From: Eubacterium sp.
GTDB taxonomy: Bacteria > Bacillota > Clostridia > Oscillospirales > Acutalibacteraceae
Direction of reading: 5' to 3'
DNA length: 64,000 nucleotides
Assembly (NCBI GenBank): GCA_015655975.1
Contig: DVEP01000035.1
Span: 5,157 to 69,156 of the forward strand
Shown here: positions 1-7,629 of the stretch, piece by piece
How the letters are laid out: each line of letters opens with the position of its first letter
Numbering within the stretch: position 1 is the stretch's first letter
The notes under the pieces: model-generated
Told to the model about the DNA's origin: nothing
Databases searched by the model: none
The model's input: only the letters and a program-made list of their open reading frames with translations
Position numbers and translations under genes: made by a program

Positions 1-1
1 G

Positions 2-1105
2 CATTTGGGCGCTAAAAAAGATGAAAGCGCAAACATTTCCGCAACATACGGCGTGATTTTAAGCGCACTGCACGGAATTTTGCTGACAATCATCTCTATA
101 CTTATAATGCCTTGGTTTTTGGGACTTTTTACCGACAACGCACAAGTTATTGATATGGGCGTTGAATATTCAAAAGTTGTTTTTATGTTTTCTTTGCCTA
201 TAAGTGTCAGTATGAGCCTTGAAAAGATATTTCAGGCAGTCGGCAGAATGAAAACAAGTATGTTCGTGATTATAGCAGGTTGTATAACAAACATTGTTTT
301 AGACCCGATTTTAATTTTTGGTTTGGGAGCCGTAAAACCTATGGGTATAGGCGGAGCGGCGCTTGCAACAGGTATTGGTCAAACAGTTGTTTTTGCACTG
401 TATATCATCATTTATTTCGCAAAACCGATAAATGTTAAAATTGATTTTAAAAACATTTTTTACAAGAAAGGTATCATAAAACAACTCTATTTCATAGGAA
501 TACCTGCAACTCTGAATATGGCTTTGCCGTCGCTTCTCGTTTCCGCACTCAACGCAATACTTGCGTCTTTTTCACAAATATATGTAGTCATACTCGGAAT
601 TTACTACAAACTGCAAACATTTGTATATATGTCGTCCAACGGAATCATTCAGGGAATTCGTCCGCTTGTCGGCTACAACTACGGTGCAGGAGAGTACGCA
701 AGAGTCAAAAAAATTTACAGAGTTTCTTTAATTTTAAGCACATCAATAATGCTTGTCGGAACACTCATCTGCTTAATCATTCCAAACAAACTGATGGCAA
801 TGTTTTCTGCAAATCCACAGACAATAGAGGCAGGCGCACAGGCTTTGAGAATTATCAGTATCGGCTTTATCGTTTCAGCCGTTTCAATTTGTTCTTCAGG
901 TGCGCTTGAAGGACTCGGCAAAGGCTTGCCGTCGCTTATCATATCTTTACTGCGATATGTTGTTGTAATAATTCCCGTCGCATTTGTACTGAGCAAAATC
1001 CTCGGTGCAACAGGCGTATGGCACGCTTTTTGGATAACAGAATTCGTTGTCGCCGCAATTTCATATATTTTGTATAAACGAGTATTTAAAACAAAAAGAA
1101 TTTAG
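2..1105 (+). CDS. MATE family efflux transporter (5' end cut by window edge)
   Basis: The open frame runs in from the window edge without a convincing start and codes for about 367 residues; MATE transporters are usually near 450, so roughly the first 80 residues (two helices) lie outside. The visible part has about ten hydrophobic helices and MATE-like features: a conserved FQAVGRMKTS segment, a GIGGAALATGIGQ stretch at the start of the second half, and IIQGIRPLVGYNYGAG in the C-terminal bundle. Members sit in the cytoplasmic membrane and export cationic drugs or metabolites with Na+ or H+ import; the substrate cannot be read from sequence. It ends overlapping by four bases, tail to tail, with the minus-strand gene behind it. 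Confidence 0.88.
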   Translation, partial: HLGAKKDESANISATYGVILSALHGILLTIISILIMPWFLGLFTDNAQVIDMGVEYSKVVFMFSLPISVSMSLEKIFQAVGRMKTSMFVIIAGCITNIVLDPILIFGLGAVKPMGIGGAALATGIGQTVVFALYIIIYFAKPINVKIDFKNIFYKKGIIKQLYFIGIPATLNMALPSLLVSALNAILASFSQIYVVILGIYYKLQTFVYMSSNGIIQGIRPLVGYNYGAGEYARVKKIYRVSLILSTSIMLVGTLICLIIPNKLMAMFSANPQTIEAGAQALRIISIGFIVSAVSICSSGALEGLGKGLPSLIISLLRYVVVIIPVAFVLSKILGATGVWHAFWITEFVVAAISYILYKRVFKTKRI

Positions 1106-1869
1106 ATTTTTTCGGCTATTTCTACTGCTTGTTTAAAGTTGCAGTTTTGAAGATTTATATGATAAACAGTATCTTTGTCTTTGTACATTATTGCAGAATT
1201 GTTTTTGTGCGTATAGACTACAATATCCATACCGTTTTTATTTATGATTTTTTTCTGCTTAAAAACAGTTGTCGCTTCAATTATTCCTAAGTCTTGTGCA
1301 ACAGACTGATTGTTTGCTCTGTTTATGATGATACTGCAAAAAATATCATCATCGAAATTAAAATCTGCTCTGGCGAATACTGTTTTTTCATTTTTATCAA
1401 CTATAAAATAGTCTAAATCGTCAACATCTGTCAAATCAGAAGGCAAAACAATGTTTTCAAAATTGTTTTCTTTAAGTTTTTTAACCAAAAAGTGTTCTTC
1501 CGACAAGTAGTTTTCTGCCGAATTTGCTCCGTTATTTAAGTTTATAACACAACTGTCATTGTACTCGACTAAAACATCGCTGTTTTTGTAAAAATTCATA
1601 TAACTTGCAGTTACGGGAACAGCTATACTTACCAATACAACAATAACAGCCGCCGCTATAAAGAACTTTTTTAACTTTATGCGTGTCGGCTTTTTATTTT
1701 TGCTCTTCTTTAATTCATTTTCCAAAATCTCAGCACAGAAATCCACAAGTTCTGTATCCATATCTTCCGGCTCTTTGTTCAATTCTTCGTCCATAATTTC
1801 CTGAATTTCTTTTAAACTGAATTTAATCGGTTTTTCAATAAGCGCTTTTTTTAAATCTGTGTGTTTCAT
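1102..1869 (-). CDS. Putative anti-sigma factor, single-pass membrane protein
   Basis: The 255-residue product has a charged cytoplasmic N-terminus (about 1-66), one transmembrane helix (about 68-90, FFIAAAVIVVLVSIAVPV) and an extracytoplasmic domain of about 165 residues. It lies four bases behind an ECF-like sigma factor gene and is almost certainly co-transcribed with it. That gene order and topology are typical of clostridial sigma/anti-sigma pairs in which the anti-sigma holds the sigma at the membrane until a signal arrives. The outer domain resembles the DUF4367-type domains found in such proteins, with a C-terminal segment of the form IVVYTHKNNSAIMYKDKD. No HCC zinc motif is visible in the N-terminus, so it is not a ZAS-type anti-sigma. 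The role is inferred from position and topology. Confidence 0.6.
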   Translation of the reverse strand: MKHTDLKKALIEKPIKFSLKEIQEIMDEELNKEPEDMDTELVDFCAEILENELKKSKNKKPTRIKLKKFFIAAAVIVVLVSIAVPVTASYMNFYKNSDVLVEYNDSCVINLNNGANSAENYLSEEHFLVKKLKENNFENIVLPSDLTDVDDLDYFIVDKNEKTVFARADFNFDDDIFCSIIINRANNQSVAQDLGIIEATTVFKQKKIINKNGMDIVVYTHKNNSAIMYKDKDTVYHINLQNCNFKQAVEIAEKI

Positions 1870-1873
1870 TTTA

Positions 1874-2407
1874 TCACCTATAGTTATATTCTATTGTTTT
1901 TGCAAGTTTTTTTATTTTATTGCAAAGTCTGTAATGTCGCTGCTTAACCGCTGCATACGAAATTCCGTATTTCTTTGAAAGTCGGCTGTAATCTAATTGT
2001 TTTACATATATGTAATCGTACAGTTCAAGTTCTTCTTTTGTAAGCTGCGACAAAAGTTTGTCCTTTAATTTTTCTATTGAAATGTTTTTTAAAATTTCTT
2101 CGTCAAAATCGACTTCATACGGAAATTGACACATACTGTCCAAGTTTACAATATGTTTCTTATGTTTATAAATCTTTCTGAATTTTTCGTTTATTCTTCT
2201 GTTTAAAACACTGTAAAGCCATACTTTTGGATTTTTCGGAAGTCCGTTTTTCTCGGTATATTCGCAAAAAGCCAAAAATGTTTCAGATATTATATCGTCT
2301 GTCTCGTCTTCAAAATTATGCATCTTAATTTGGCAAATCATTCTTAAATTTTCTTCGTTTTCGTTCCACAAATCACTTACTGTGTCATTCGTTTGTAAAA
2401 GAATAAT
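1874..2407 (-). CDS. ECF-like RNA polymerase sigma factor, probably with an ATT start codon
   Basis: The product is about 177 residues. It carries sigma70 region 2 (DIISETFLAFCEY through PKVWLYSVLNRRINEKFRK) and region 4 (LTKEELELYDYIYVKQLDYSRLSKKYGISYAAVKQRHYRL, a helix-turn-helix). The frame is open further upstream, but a start there (for example TTG at 2476) would lie inside a terminator stem. The only strong ribosome-binding site, AAAGGAGG, is followed by GCGATATTATT with no in-frame ATG, GTG or TTG at a sensible distance. ATT at 2407 or 2404 therefore best fits both the Shine-Dalgarno spacing and the expected length. The putative anti-sigma gene follows after four bases. Regulon unknown; autoregulation would be usual for such a pair. 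Confidence 0.8.
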   Translation of the reverse strand: MILLQTNDTVSDLWNENEENLRMICQIKMHNFEDETDDIISETFLAFCEYTEKNGLPKNPKVWLYSVLNRRINEKFRKIYKHKKHIVNLDSMCQFPYEVDFDEEILKNISIEKLKDKLLSQLTKEELELYDYIYVKQLDYSRLSKKYGISYAAVKQRHYRLCNKIKKLAKTIEYNYR

Positions 2408-2440
2408 ATCGCCTCCTTTAATGCCTTGCTTTAACAAAAT

Positions 2441-2482
2441 AAAAAGAGCACTTTGTGTAACCAAAAGGTCAAACAAAGTGCT
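2441..2482 (-). terminator. Intrinsic terminator between the VanZ-like operon and the sigma gene
   Basis: On the minus strand a 9-bp stem AGCACTTTG/CAAAGTGCT (2447-2455 with 2474-2482), with extra inner pairing, is followed by TTTTT. It would end transcripts coming from the VanZ-like gene or act as an attenuator in the sigma leader. It also argues against any sigma-factor start upstream of it. Confidence 0.65.
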
Positions 2483-2618
2483 TTAAGGAACGCTGATGTT
2501 ATAAAATCATCAGTAAATTTAGTTGAAACCATAAATACTTTGTATGAATATTACATCAGCTAAATAAAAATGTACTTAAACAATCAATTTGAGATAATTT
2601 GATATTTAATTTTTTGTA

Positions 2619-3236
2619 TCAGCACTGCGTATAATTACAATTTGTCTTTGTTATTGCTATTCTTTGTTTTAAAAATTTTTTTATAATAATATATATAATA
2701 TATCCGATTACTGCGCCGGTCATATTCAATATAACATCATCAATATCGACCGACCTTCCCACAAAATACTGTAAGAACTCAATCGATATTGTAACAGCAA
2801 GAGAAATCAGAAGAGGGTATATTCCCTTAATCTTGCTGTTTGACAGATTTATCAAAATCGGCAGAGGCATCAAAACAAAAAAGTTTGCCAAAAGATTTAA
2901 TATAACATATCTGTCTTTTCCTCCGAAAAGCAAAGTTTCAAACTGGCTTTTAAGAGTCGCAAAAGGCACCATATTTATTAAATGTTCTTCAAAATGACCT
3001 GCTACCGAACAATCAAAATCTATGTTATTCGGTTCAAATGTTATAAATATATTGATTCTTGGGATAATCAATATTTCTAAAAGCGAAGTTATATATATGA
3101 CAAAGCAAAACGCAATCATTTCATTGACGGTGAACAATTTTTTATTTTTCTTTTTTAAAACAGGAATTCGCACGGCAATATAGATAATTGAAACAATTAA
3201 ACACATTGCAATCCATCTGATAAAATCTTCTGTCAT
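2619..3236 (-). CDS. VanZ-like family membrane protein
   Basis: The 205-residue integral membrane protein has about five helices and the VanZ-like signature: NMVPFATL near the middle, a NLLANFFVLMPLPILI helix, then SIEFLQYFVGRSVDIDDVILNMTGAVIGY. VanZ of the Tn1546 cluster gives low-level teicoplanin resistance; most chromosomal relatives have no known function and belong to the envelope. It follows the small secreted protein gene after nine bases, so the two form an operon. The substrate or partner is unknown. Confidence 0.85.
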   Translation of the reverse strand: MTEDFIRWIAMCLIVSIIYIAVRIPVLKKKNKKLFTVNEMIAFCFVIYITSLLEILIIPRINIFITFEPNNIDFDCSVAGHFEEHLINMVPFATLKSQFETLLFGGKDRYVILNLLANFFVLMPLPILINLSNSKIKGIYPLLISLAVTISIEFLQYFVGRSVDIDDVILNMTGAVIGYIIYIIIKKFLKQRIAITKTNCNYTQC

Positions 3237-3245
3237 AGTTTATTA

Positions 3246-3722
3246 CTATGCTTTTTCTATATACCCGCTAAAATTACTCTCAGCAGCAAAGCGTAAATAG
3301 TATTTTGCAGATGAATCTATATCAACTGTCCATACAGCGTAGCTATTTGCCTTTATCCTTTTATATGATGTAACAGTATTTAATCCGCTTTTGTCTTTTT
3401 TTAATTCAACTGTAAGAGTTTTTCCTGAATTATTATTTACACGAATTCTGACTTTTGACACACCTGTAAATAAATAGTTGGAATATAAAGTACTCTTATC
3501 TGCCTGTCCGCCGAAATTATATCTGCCTTTTTGGGAAATATTCCATATTGATGTCGGCAATTCTGTGGAATACGGCTCGATTTCCTCTTTATCATTTACA
3601 GATAAAGACTGCGATTGATTTGTAACATCGGTATTCATTCCGCCGGCATATACTTGCGTATATCCGCTAAGTGTTATTATAACACATAAAAATATAGCTG
3701 CAATAGATTTATATTTTTTCAT
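3246..3722 (-). CDS. Small secreted protein of unknown function
   Basis: The 158-residue product begins with a typical signal peptide (KKYKSIAAIFLCVIITLSG, probable cleavage after VYA at about residue 26). The mature part of about 130 residues has no cysteines and is rich in Asn, Ser and Tyr; a segment such as SKVRIRVNNNSGKTLTVEL suggests a beta-sandwich. I do not recognise the family. It is the first full gene of a two-gene operon with the VanZ-like gene and sits directly behind a possible 12-codon leader peptide. Its own Shine-Dalgarno (AAAGGA) overlaps the leader stop codon, so translation of the two may be coupled. Confidence 0.65.
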   Translation of the reverse strand: MKKYKSIAAIFLCVIITLSGYTQVYAGGMNTDVTNQSQSLSVNDKEEIEPYSTELPTSIWNISQKGRYNFGGQADKSTLYSNYLFTGVSKVRIRVNNNSGKTLTVELKKDKSGLNTVTSYKRIKANSYAVWTVDIDSSAKYYLRFAAESNFSGYIEKA

Positions 3723-3735
3723 TAAAATTTTTCCT

Positions 3736-3774
3736 TTATTTATGATAATAGTTATATGATTGTTTTAAGTACAT
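3736..3774 (-). CDS. Possible 12-codon leader peptide
   Basis: A short frame reads MYLKQSYNYYHK then stop. It has a much stronger ribosome-binding site (GAGGAGG, nine bases before ATG) than the secreted-protein gene it precedes by 13 bases. Four of 12 residues are Tyr. It may couple translation to the next gene or act as an attenuator-type leader. No antiterminator structure was identified, so this is a suggestion. Confidence 0.35.
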   Translation of the reverse strand: MYLKQSYNYYHK

Positions 3775-3813
3775 AATTTTATTCCTCCTCAAGTATTAAT
3801 GTCGCAGAAAAGT

Positions 3814-3853
3814 AAAAAAGTAACGCAAAAATATTTTTTTGCGTTACTTTTTT
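3814..3853 (-). terminator. Terminator behind the alpha/beta hydrolase gene
   Basis: A stem AGTAACGC/GCGTTACT, extended by A/T pairs to about 17 bp, has runs of T on both strands. It lies 11 bases after the hydrolase stop codon and separates that gene from the next minus-strand operon. It could work in both directions. Confidence 0.75.
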
Positions 3854-3863
3854 TATTTGCATA

Positions 3864-4796
3864 TTATTTTAAAACAACATTTTGAATCCAGTTGTTCATA
3901 TCTTCATATACACTTTCCTTATTAAGTTCGTTTAAAATCTCATGACGGGCATTTCCGTAAAGTTTCATTGTAACTTTTTCATGACCTGTCTTTTTGAGTT
4001 TTTCGTAAACTTCAACAACACCTTTGCCGTAATTTCCGACAGGGTCCTTATCTCCGGAAAGAAGCAAAACAGGAACATAGATACCTACATTGCTGAACCA
4101 TTCGTCGCTGTTACAGTCAATAACAAGTTGAGCGAGGTCATTGTAACCTGCAACAGTGAACAAAAATCCGCATTTTGGGTCTGCTACATAGTCGTCCACA
4201 CTCTTGGTATCTCTGATTCCCCAGTCGTACCTTGTTCTGTGTTCAAACGGCTTATCGTAGTCTGCAAAACCAACCTCGTACAACTGCTGTGTTTTATATG
4301 TAGGACCTTTTATTGCTGCAAGTGCGTCTGTAAGCGTAAGGCTTGCCTTTGCAAGCGGATTTTTACCGCTTGTACCGATGAAAACAGCCGCGTCAAACGG
4401 GTTGCCGTAAAAGTTTATGAACGACCTCATAATCATTGAGCCCATTGAATGACCGCAGATTATTGTCTTTTTATCGGGGTACTCGGATTTCATAATGTCA
4501 AACAATGTTTTTGCATCTTTAATAATATTTTTCCAGCCGTCTTTTGCACCGAAATATCCCAGCAATTCCTCATTGAAATTTGATTCGCCGTGATTTGCCA
4601 TATCATTCATAAAAACAGCATAGCCATAGTCGTTTACAAGCGCATTTATTACATTTTTATATCTGCCCGAATGCTCTGCCATACCGTGATGAATAAGTAT
4701 AGCCGCTTTCGGCTTTCTGTTTTCAGGATACCATTGCCACGCTTTAATGTCGCACTGCCCCGTTGCACTTTCATATTCATAGGTTTTAACTTTCAT
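3864..4796 (-). CDS. Alpha/beta hydrolase (lysophospholipase / monoacylglycerol lipase-like)
   Basis: The 310-residue protein has the serine aminopeptidase (Hydrolase_4) fold. It shows an HHGMAEHSGRY oxyanion-loop region at about 36-46, the nucleophile elbow GHSMGS with Ser117, an acid Asp in LLLSGDKDP (about 250) and the catalytic His in NARHEIL (about 284). HGMAEHSGRY is typical of the monoacylglycerol lipase/lysophospholipase branch that hydrolyses fatty-acid esters of glycerol or lysolipids. There is no signal peptide, so it is probably cytoplasmic. It is a single gene with its own terminator. Confidence 0.85.
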   Translation of the reverse strand: MKVKTYEYESATGQCDIKAWQWYPENRKPKAAILIHHGMAEHSGRYKNVINALVNDYGYAVFMNDMANHGESNFNEELLGYFGAKDGWKNIIKDAKTLFDIMKSEYPDKKTIICGHSMGSMIMRSFINFYGNPFDAAVFIGTSGKNPLAKASLTLTDALAAIKGPTYKTQQLYEVGFADYDKPFEHRTRYDWGIRDTKSVDDYVADPKCGFLFTVAGYNDLAQLVIDCNSDEWFSNVGIYVPVLLLSGDKDPVGNYGKGVVEVYEKLKKTGHEKVTMKLYGNARHEILNELNKESVYEDMNNWIQNVVLK

Positions 4797-4867
4797 AATT
4801 CTTCCCTCTCAATCAAATATATAAAGAATTATTGCTTTTAAGCAATATATCTCTGACAATAAGAATA

Positions 4868-5737
4868 TCACAATATTCCCGAAAAATCAAATGCAGGAAT
4901 AAAATTTTTTTCAGCAGAATTGAGTTCCTGCACAAAAACATTTTTAAGCCCCAAATCTGTCGCATAACAGACAACTTTTTCATACTCTCTTTCAGTCAAA
5001 GTTCTGTTTATTTCAGGATAATCTCTCAAATCGCCGCAAGGAACATACTGCGCCATCAAAGAAATGTACGAACTTTCATAGTTTTCCTTTAAATAGTCGA
5101 GAATTTCCAAAGAAGAATTTGTGTTTGACGGCAAAACAAGGTGGCGAATAATCACACCTTTTTTCATCAAGCCGTTTTCAATGACATCTTCTTTTTGTTG
5201 TCTTTTCATCTCCGCCAAAGCATTTTTTACTGTCTGCGGATAGTTCTCTGCCTTGCTGTATCTTTTGGCTTTATCATTTCTTATGTACTTAAAATCGGGC
5301 AAATAAATATCTATCAGCCCGTCAAAATTTTTTAAAGTTTCAACGCTTTCATACCCCGAAGAATTGTAAACAATCGGAACGGGAAATTTGTTTTTTGACA
5401 AAAATTCACAAAGCAATTCGGAAAAATGAGTAGGATTTACGAGATTGATATTATTTGCGCCTTGTTCAATCAAGTCGTTGAAAATTCTTTTCAGATTTTC
5501 AAAACTTATTTCAACTCCTTTATTTTCTGCACTTATTTCGTGATTTTGACAAAAAACGCACTTCAAATTGCATCCGCTGAAAAAGATTGTACCGCTGCCC
5601 GATTTTCCGCTTATTATCGGTTCTTCCCAAAAATGCAGTGAGGCTCTTGCTCCCCGAAGAACATCTTTTTCTCTGCAAAAGCCGATTTTTTTGCTTCGGT
5701 CAACATTGCATTTTCGAGGACAGGCGTTGCAATTCAC
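4868..5737 (-). CDS. Radical SAM protein, PflX-like (pyruvate formate-lyase activase homologue)
   Basis: The 289-residue protein starts with a Cys-rich segment (NCNACPRKCNVDR) followed by the radical SAM cluster motif CNLKCVFC (CX3CX2C) at about 55-62. It corresponds to the PflX/COG1313 group of glycyl-radical-activase-like proteins, whose substrate is generally unknown. The N-terminal cysteines could hold another iron-sulfur cluster. The first four bases overlap the end of rsmI, so it is the last gene of the darA-to-rsmI cluster. No glycyl-radical enzyme is nearby. Confidence 0.8.
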   Translation of the reverse strand: MNCNACPRKCNVDRSKKIGFCREKDVLRGARASLHFWEEPIISGKSGSGTIFFSGCNLKCVFCQNHEISAENKGVEISFENLKRIFNDLIEQGANNINLVNPTHFSELLCEFLSKNKFPVPIVYNSSGYESVETLKNFDGLIDIYLPDFKYIRNDKAKRYSKAENYPQTVKNALAEMKRQQKEDVIENGLMKKGVIIRHLVLPSNTNSSLEILDYLKENYESSYISLMAQYVPCGDLRDYPEINRTLTEREYEKVVCYATDLGLKNVFVQELNSAEKNFIPAFDFSGIL

Positions 5738-6558
5738 TTTACCAACTCCTTGTAAATATCTGCTTTTTTGAAATCTGTTGAAGACGCAATTTCTTTTGCG
5801 GCCGCATTTTTACTCAAGCCGTTTTCAACAAGTTCTTTTGCCTGTTCAACAGCCTGTTCAAGTGAAATTTGTTCTGAGTCCGTCTGCTTTTTGCCCTCAA
5901 CTATAAGCACAATTTCACCTTTCGGAGAAGTTTGAGAATATTTTTCAACAGCATCTTCAAAAGTTGTTTTAATGACTTCTTCGTGAATTTTTGTAAGTTC
6001 ACGAACTATCGCAATATTTCTGTTACCGAAAAATCTGTTCATATCTTTGAGTGTTGCAAGCAGTTTGTGAGGCGCTTCATAAAAAATCATTGTACGCTTT
6101 TCATTTACCAATTCTTCAAGATGGTCTAAGCGACTTTTTTTATTTACTGACAAAAAGCCCTCAAAAGTAAATCTTCCGCTTTCCATACCCGACAGTGCAA
6201 GTGCAGTTGCAAACGCAACAGGGCCGGGAACAGACTCTACTTTTATTCCGTTTTCATGACAAAGCCACACCAAATCTTGACCCGGGTCGGATATTGCAGG
6301 CATTCCCGCGTCCGTAACAACGGCGCAGTTTTCCCCGTTTAAAATTCTGTCAACTATAATCTGACCTCTTTCGCGCCTGTTATGTTCATAGTAACTCACC
6401 ATCTCTTTTTTGATTGAAAAATGGTTCAGCAACTTCATTGTAACTCTTGTATCTTCAGCCGCAATAAAGTCAACACTGCCCAAAGTGTTGATTGCACGCG
6501 GTGAAAAGTCCGACAAATTTCCTATCGGCGTGCCGACAACATATAAAATTCCGCTCAT
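5734..6558 (-). CDS. rsmI: 16S rRNA (cytidine(1402)-2'-O)-methyltransferase RsmI
   Basis: The 274-residue protein has the tetrapyrrole-methylase fold of RsmI: GILYVVGTPIGNLSDFSPRA at the N-terminus, IAAEDTRVTMKLLNHF, the AVVTDAGMPAISDPG loop, and a C-terminal small domain ending in KNAAAKEIA. It methylates the 2'-OH of C1402 in the decoding centre with S-adenosylmethionine. It overlaps the genes on both sides by four bases, giving tight translational coupling, and the order trmN6-rsmI matches yabB-yabC of Bacillus. Confidence 0.93.
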   Translation of the reverse strand: MSGILYVVGTPIGNLSDFSPRAINTLGSVDFIAAEDTRVTMKLLNHFSIKKEMVSYYEHNRRERGQIIVDRILNGENCAVVTDAGMPAISDPGQDLVWLCHENGIKVESVPGPVAFATALALSGMESGRFTFEGFLSVNKKSRLDHLEELVNEKRTMIFYEAPHKLLATLKDMNRFFGNRNIAIVRELTKIHEEVIKTTFEDAVEKYSQTSPKGEIVLIVEGKKQTDSEQISLEQAVEQAKELVENGLSKNAAAKEIASSTDFKKADIYKELVK

Positions 6559-7286
6559 CTGTCATACCCCTTTGCATAGTCTCCGTAAACTTCCAGCATT
6601 TCTTCGGTAAATTTGCCGTTTTCTTTTTTGATGACTAAATTTTTTTCAACCTGTAAAAACGGTTTTGAGCCCTTTTTACCCTCTAATAAAAACAAAAACG
6701 GTTTTTCGCCATCTTTGTCAACTACAAATCTCAGTCTTTTAGGCTCAAGTTTATACTGCCTGAAAAGAGTTATCGCATCTGTCAGCCTCTCGGGTCTTTG
6801 ACAAATGCAAAGTCTTCCGCCGAATTTCAGTAAATACGACGCCGCTTTTACCATATCTTCCATATTACAGCACACTTCGTGCCTTGCAATTCTGGCGCTT
6901 TCGCTCAAACTTTCTATGCCTGTATTTACAGGTTTGTACGGCGGATTCATCGTTACGGCTGTAAAACTTTCTGTTTCAAAATATTTGTCGATTTCTCTTA
7001 TATCCGCCTGCTTTACAAAAACTCTGTTCTGCAAAGAATTGATTTCTATAGAATGTTTAACCTGCTCAACCGCATTTTGCTGAATATCCACGCAATATAT
7101 CTTTTCGGGCGCAGGTTTAACGGCAATAATAAAGGGAATTATTCCGCAGCCGGTACCGAAATCTATGTATATATCTTTTCTTTTTATATTTGCAAAATAA
7201 CTGAGAAGAACTGCGTCAGTACCGAATGTATGGTCCGAACTGACAGCAATTTTAATATTATCGGAAAGTTTTTCATAACTATACAA
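6555..7286 (-). CDS. tRNA1(Val) (adenine(37)-N6)-methyltransferase family protein
   Basis: The 243-residue class I SAM-dependent methyltransferase shows the SAM-binding loop DFGTGCGIIPFIIA (about 43-56) and the N6-adenine catalytic motif NPPY (about 115). It corresponds to YabB/TrmN6, which modifies adenosine 37 next to the tRNA anticodon. Position in front of rsmI, with a four-base overlap, supports the assignment. The exact tRNA target in this organism is not known. Confidence 0.88.
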   Translation of the reverse strand: MYSYEKLSDNIKIAVSSDHTFGTDAVLLSYFANIKRKDIYIDFGTGCGIIPFIIAVKPAPEKIYCVDIQQNAVEQVKHSIEINSLQNRVFVKQADIREIDKYFETESFTAVTMNPPYKPVNTGIESLSESARIARHEVCCNMEDMVKAASYLLKFGGRLCICQRPERLTDAITLFRQYKLEPKRLRFVVDKDGEKPFLFLLEGKKGSKPFLQVEKNLVIKKENGKFTEEMLEVYGDYAKGYDR

Positions 7287-7311
7287 AACAAATACCGCCT
7301 AAAAATAAAAT

Positions 7312-7353
7312 AATAAAAACAAAATAAAAAACGGAGTGCCTTTCAGACACTCC
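7312..7353 (-). terminator. Terminator behind the ferredoxin gene
   Basis: The stem CGGAGTG/CACTCCG (7332-7338 with 7347-7353 on the plus strand) is followed on the minus strand by TTTTTTATTTTG. It lies 18 bases after the ferredoxin stop, so that gene forms its own transcription unit or closes the upstream one, and trmN6 needs a new start downstream. Confidence 0.75.
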
Positions 7354-7371
7354 GCCTTAAAGTTAAATAAA

Positions 7372-7542
7372 TTATTCCTGAGATGGAGCACTGACAGGGC
7401 AAACACTTTCGCACGCACCGCAATCAATGCAAGTATCTGCATCAATCACATATTTATCGTCGCCTTCTGAAATAGCATTTACAGGACAACCTGCTGCACA
7501 AGCTCCGCAAGAAATACAATCATCTGAAATTGCATATGCCAT
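7372..7542 (-). CDS. Small 2[4Fe-4S] ferredoxin
   Basis: This 56-residue protein reads MAYAISDDCISCGACAAGCP at the start and repeats the pattern with CIDCGACESVCP. Each half gives CX2CX2CX3C, so eight cysteines bind two [4Fe-4S] clusters, as in clostridial ferredoxins. It carries low-potential electrons in the cytoplasm, for example for pyruvate:ferredoxin oxidoreductase and hydrogenase. The start is fixed by GGAGG 8 bases upstream (7551-7555). It sits between ricT and trmN6, where Bacillus has yabA, and is closed by its own terminator. Confidence 0.92.
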   Translation of the reverse strand: MAYAISDDCISCGACAAGCPVNAISEGDDKYVIDADTCIDCGACESVCPVSAPSQE

Positions 7543-7629
7543 AGTTTACACCTCCTATGCATTTACTCTTAATATAAATATAACATAAAATGTGCAAATT
7601 GCAAGCATTTTTTAATTTACATTTTTTCT

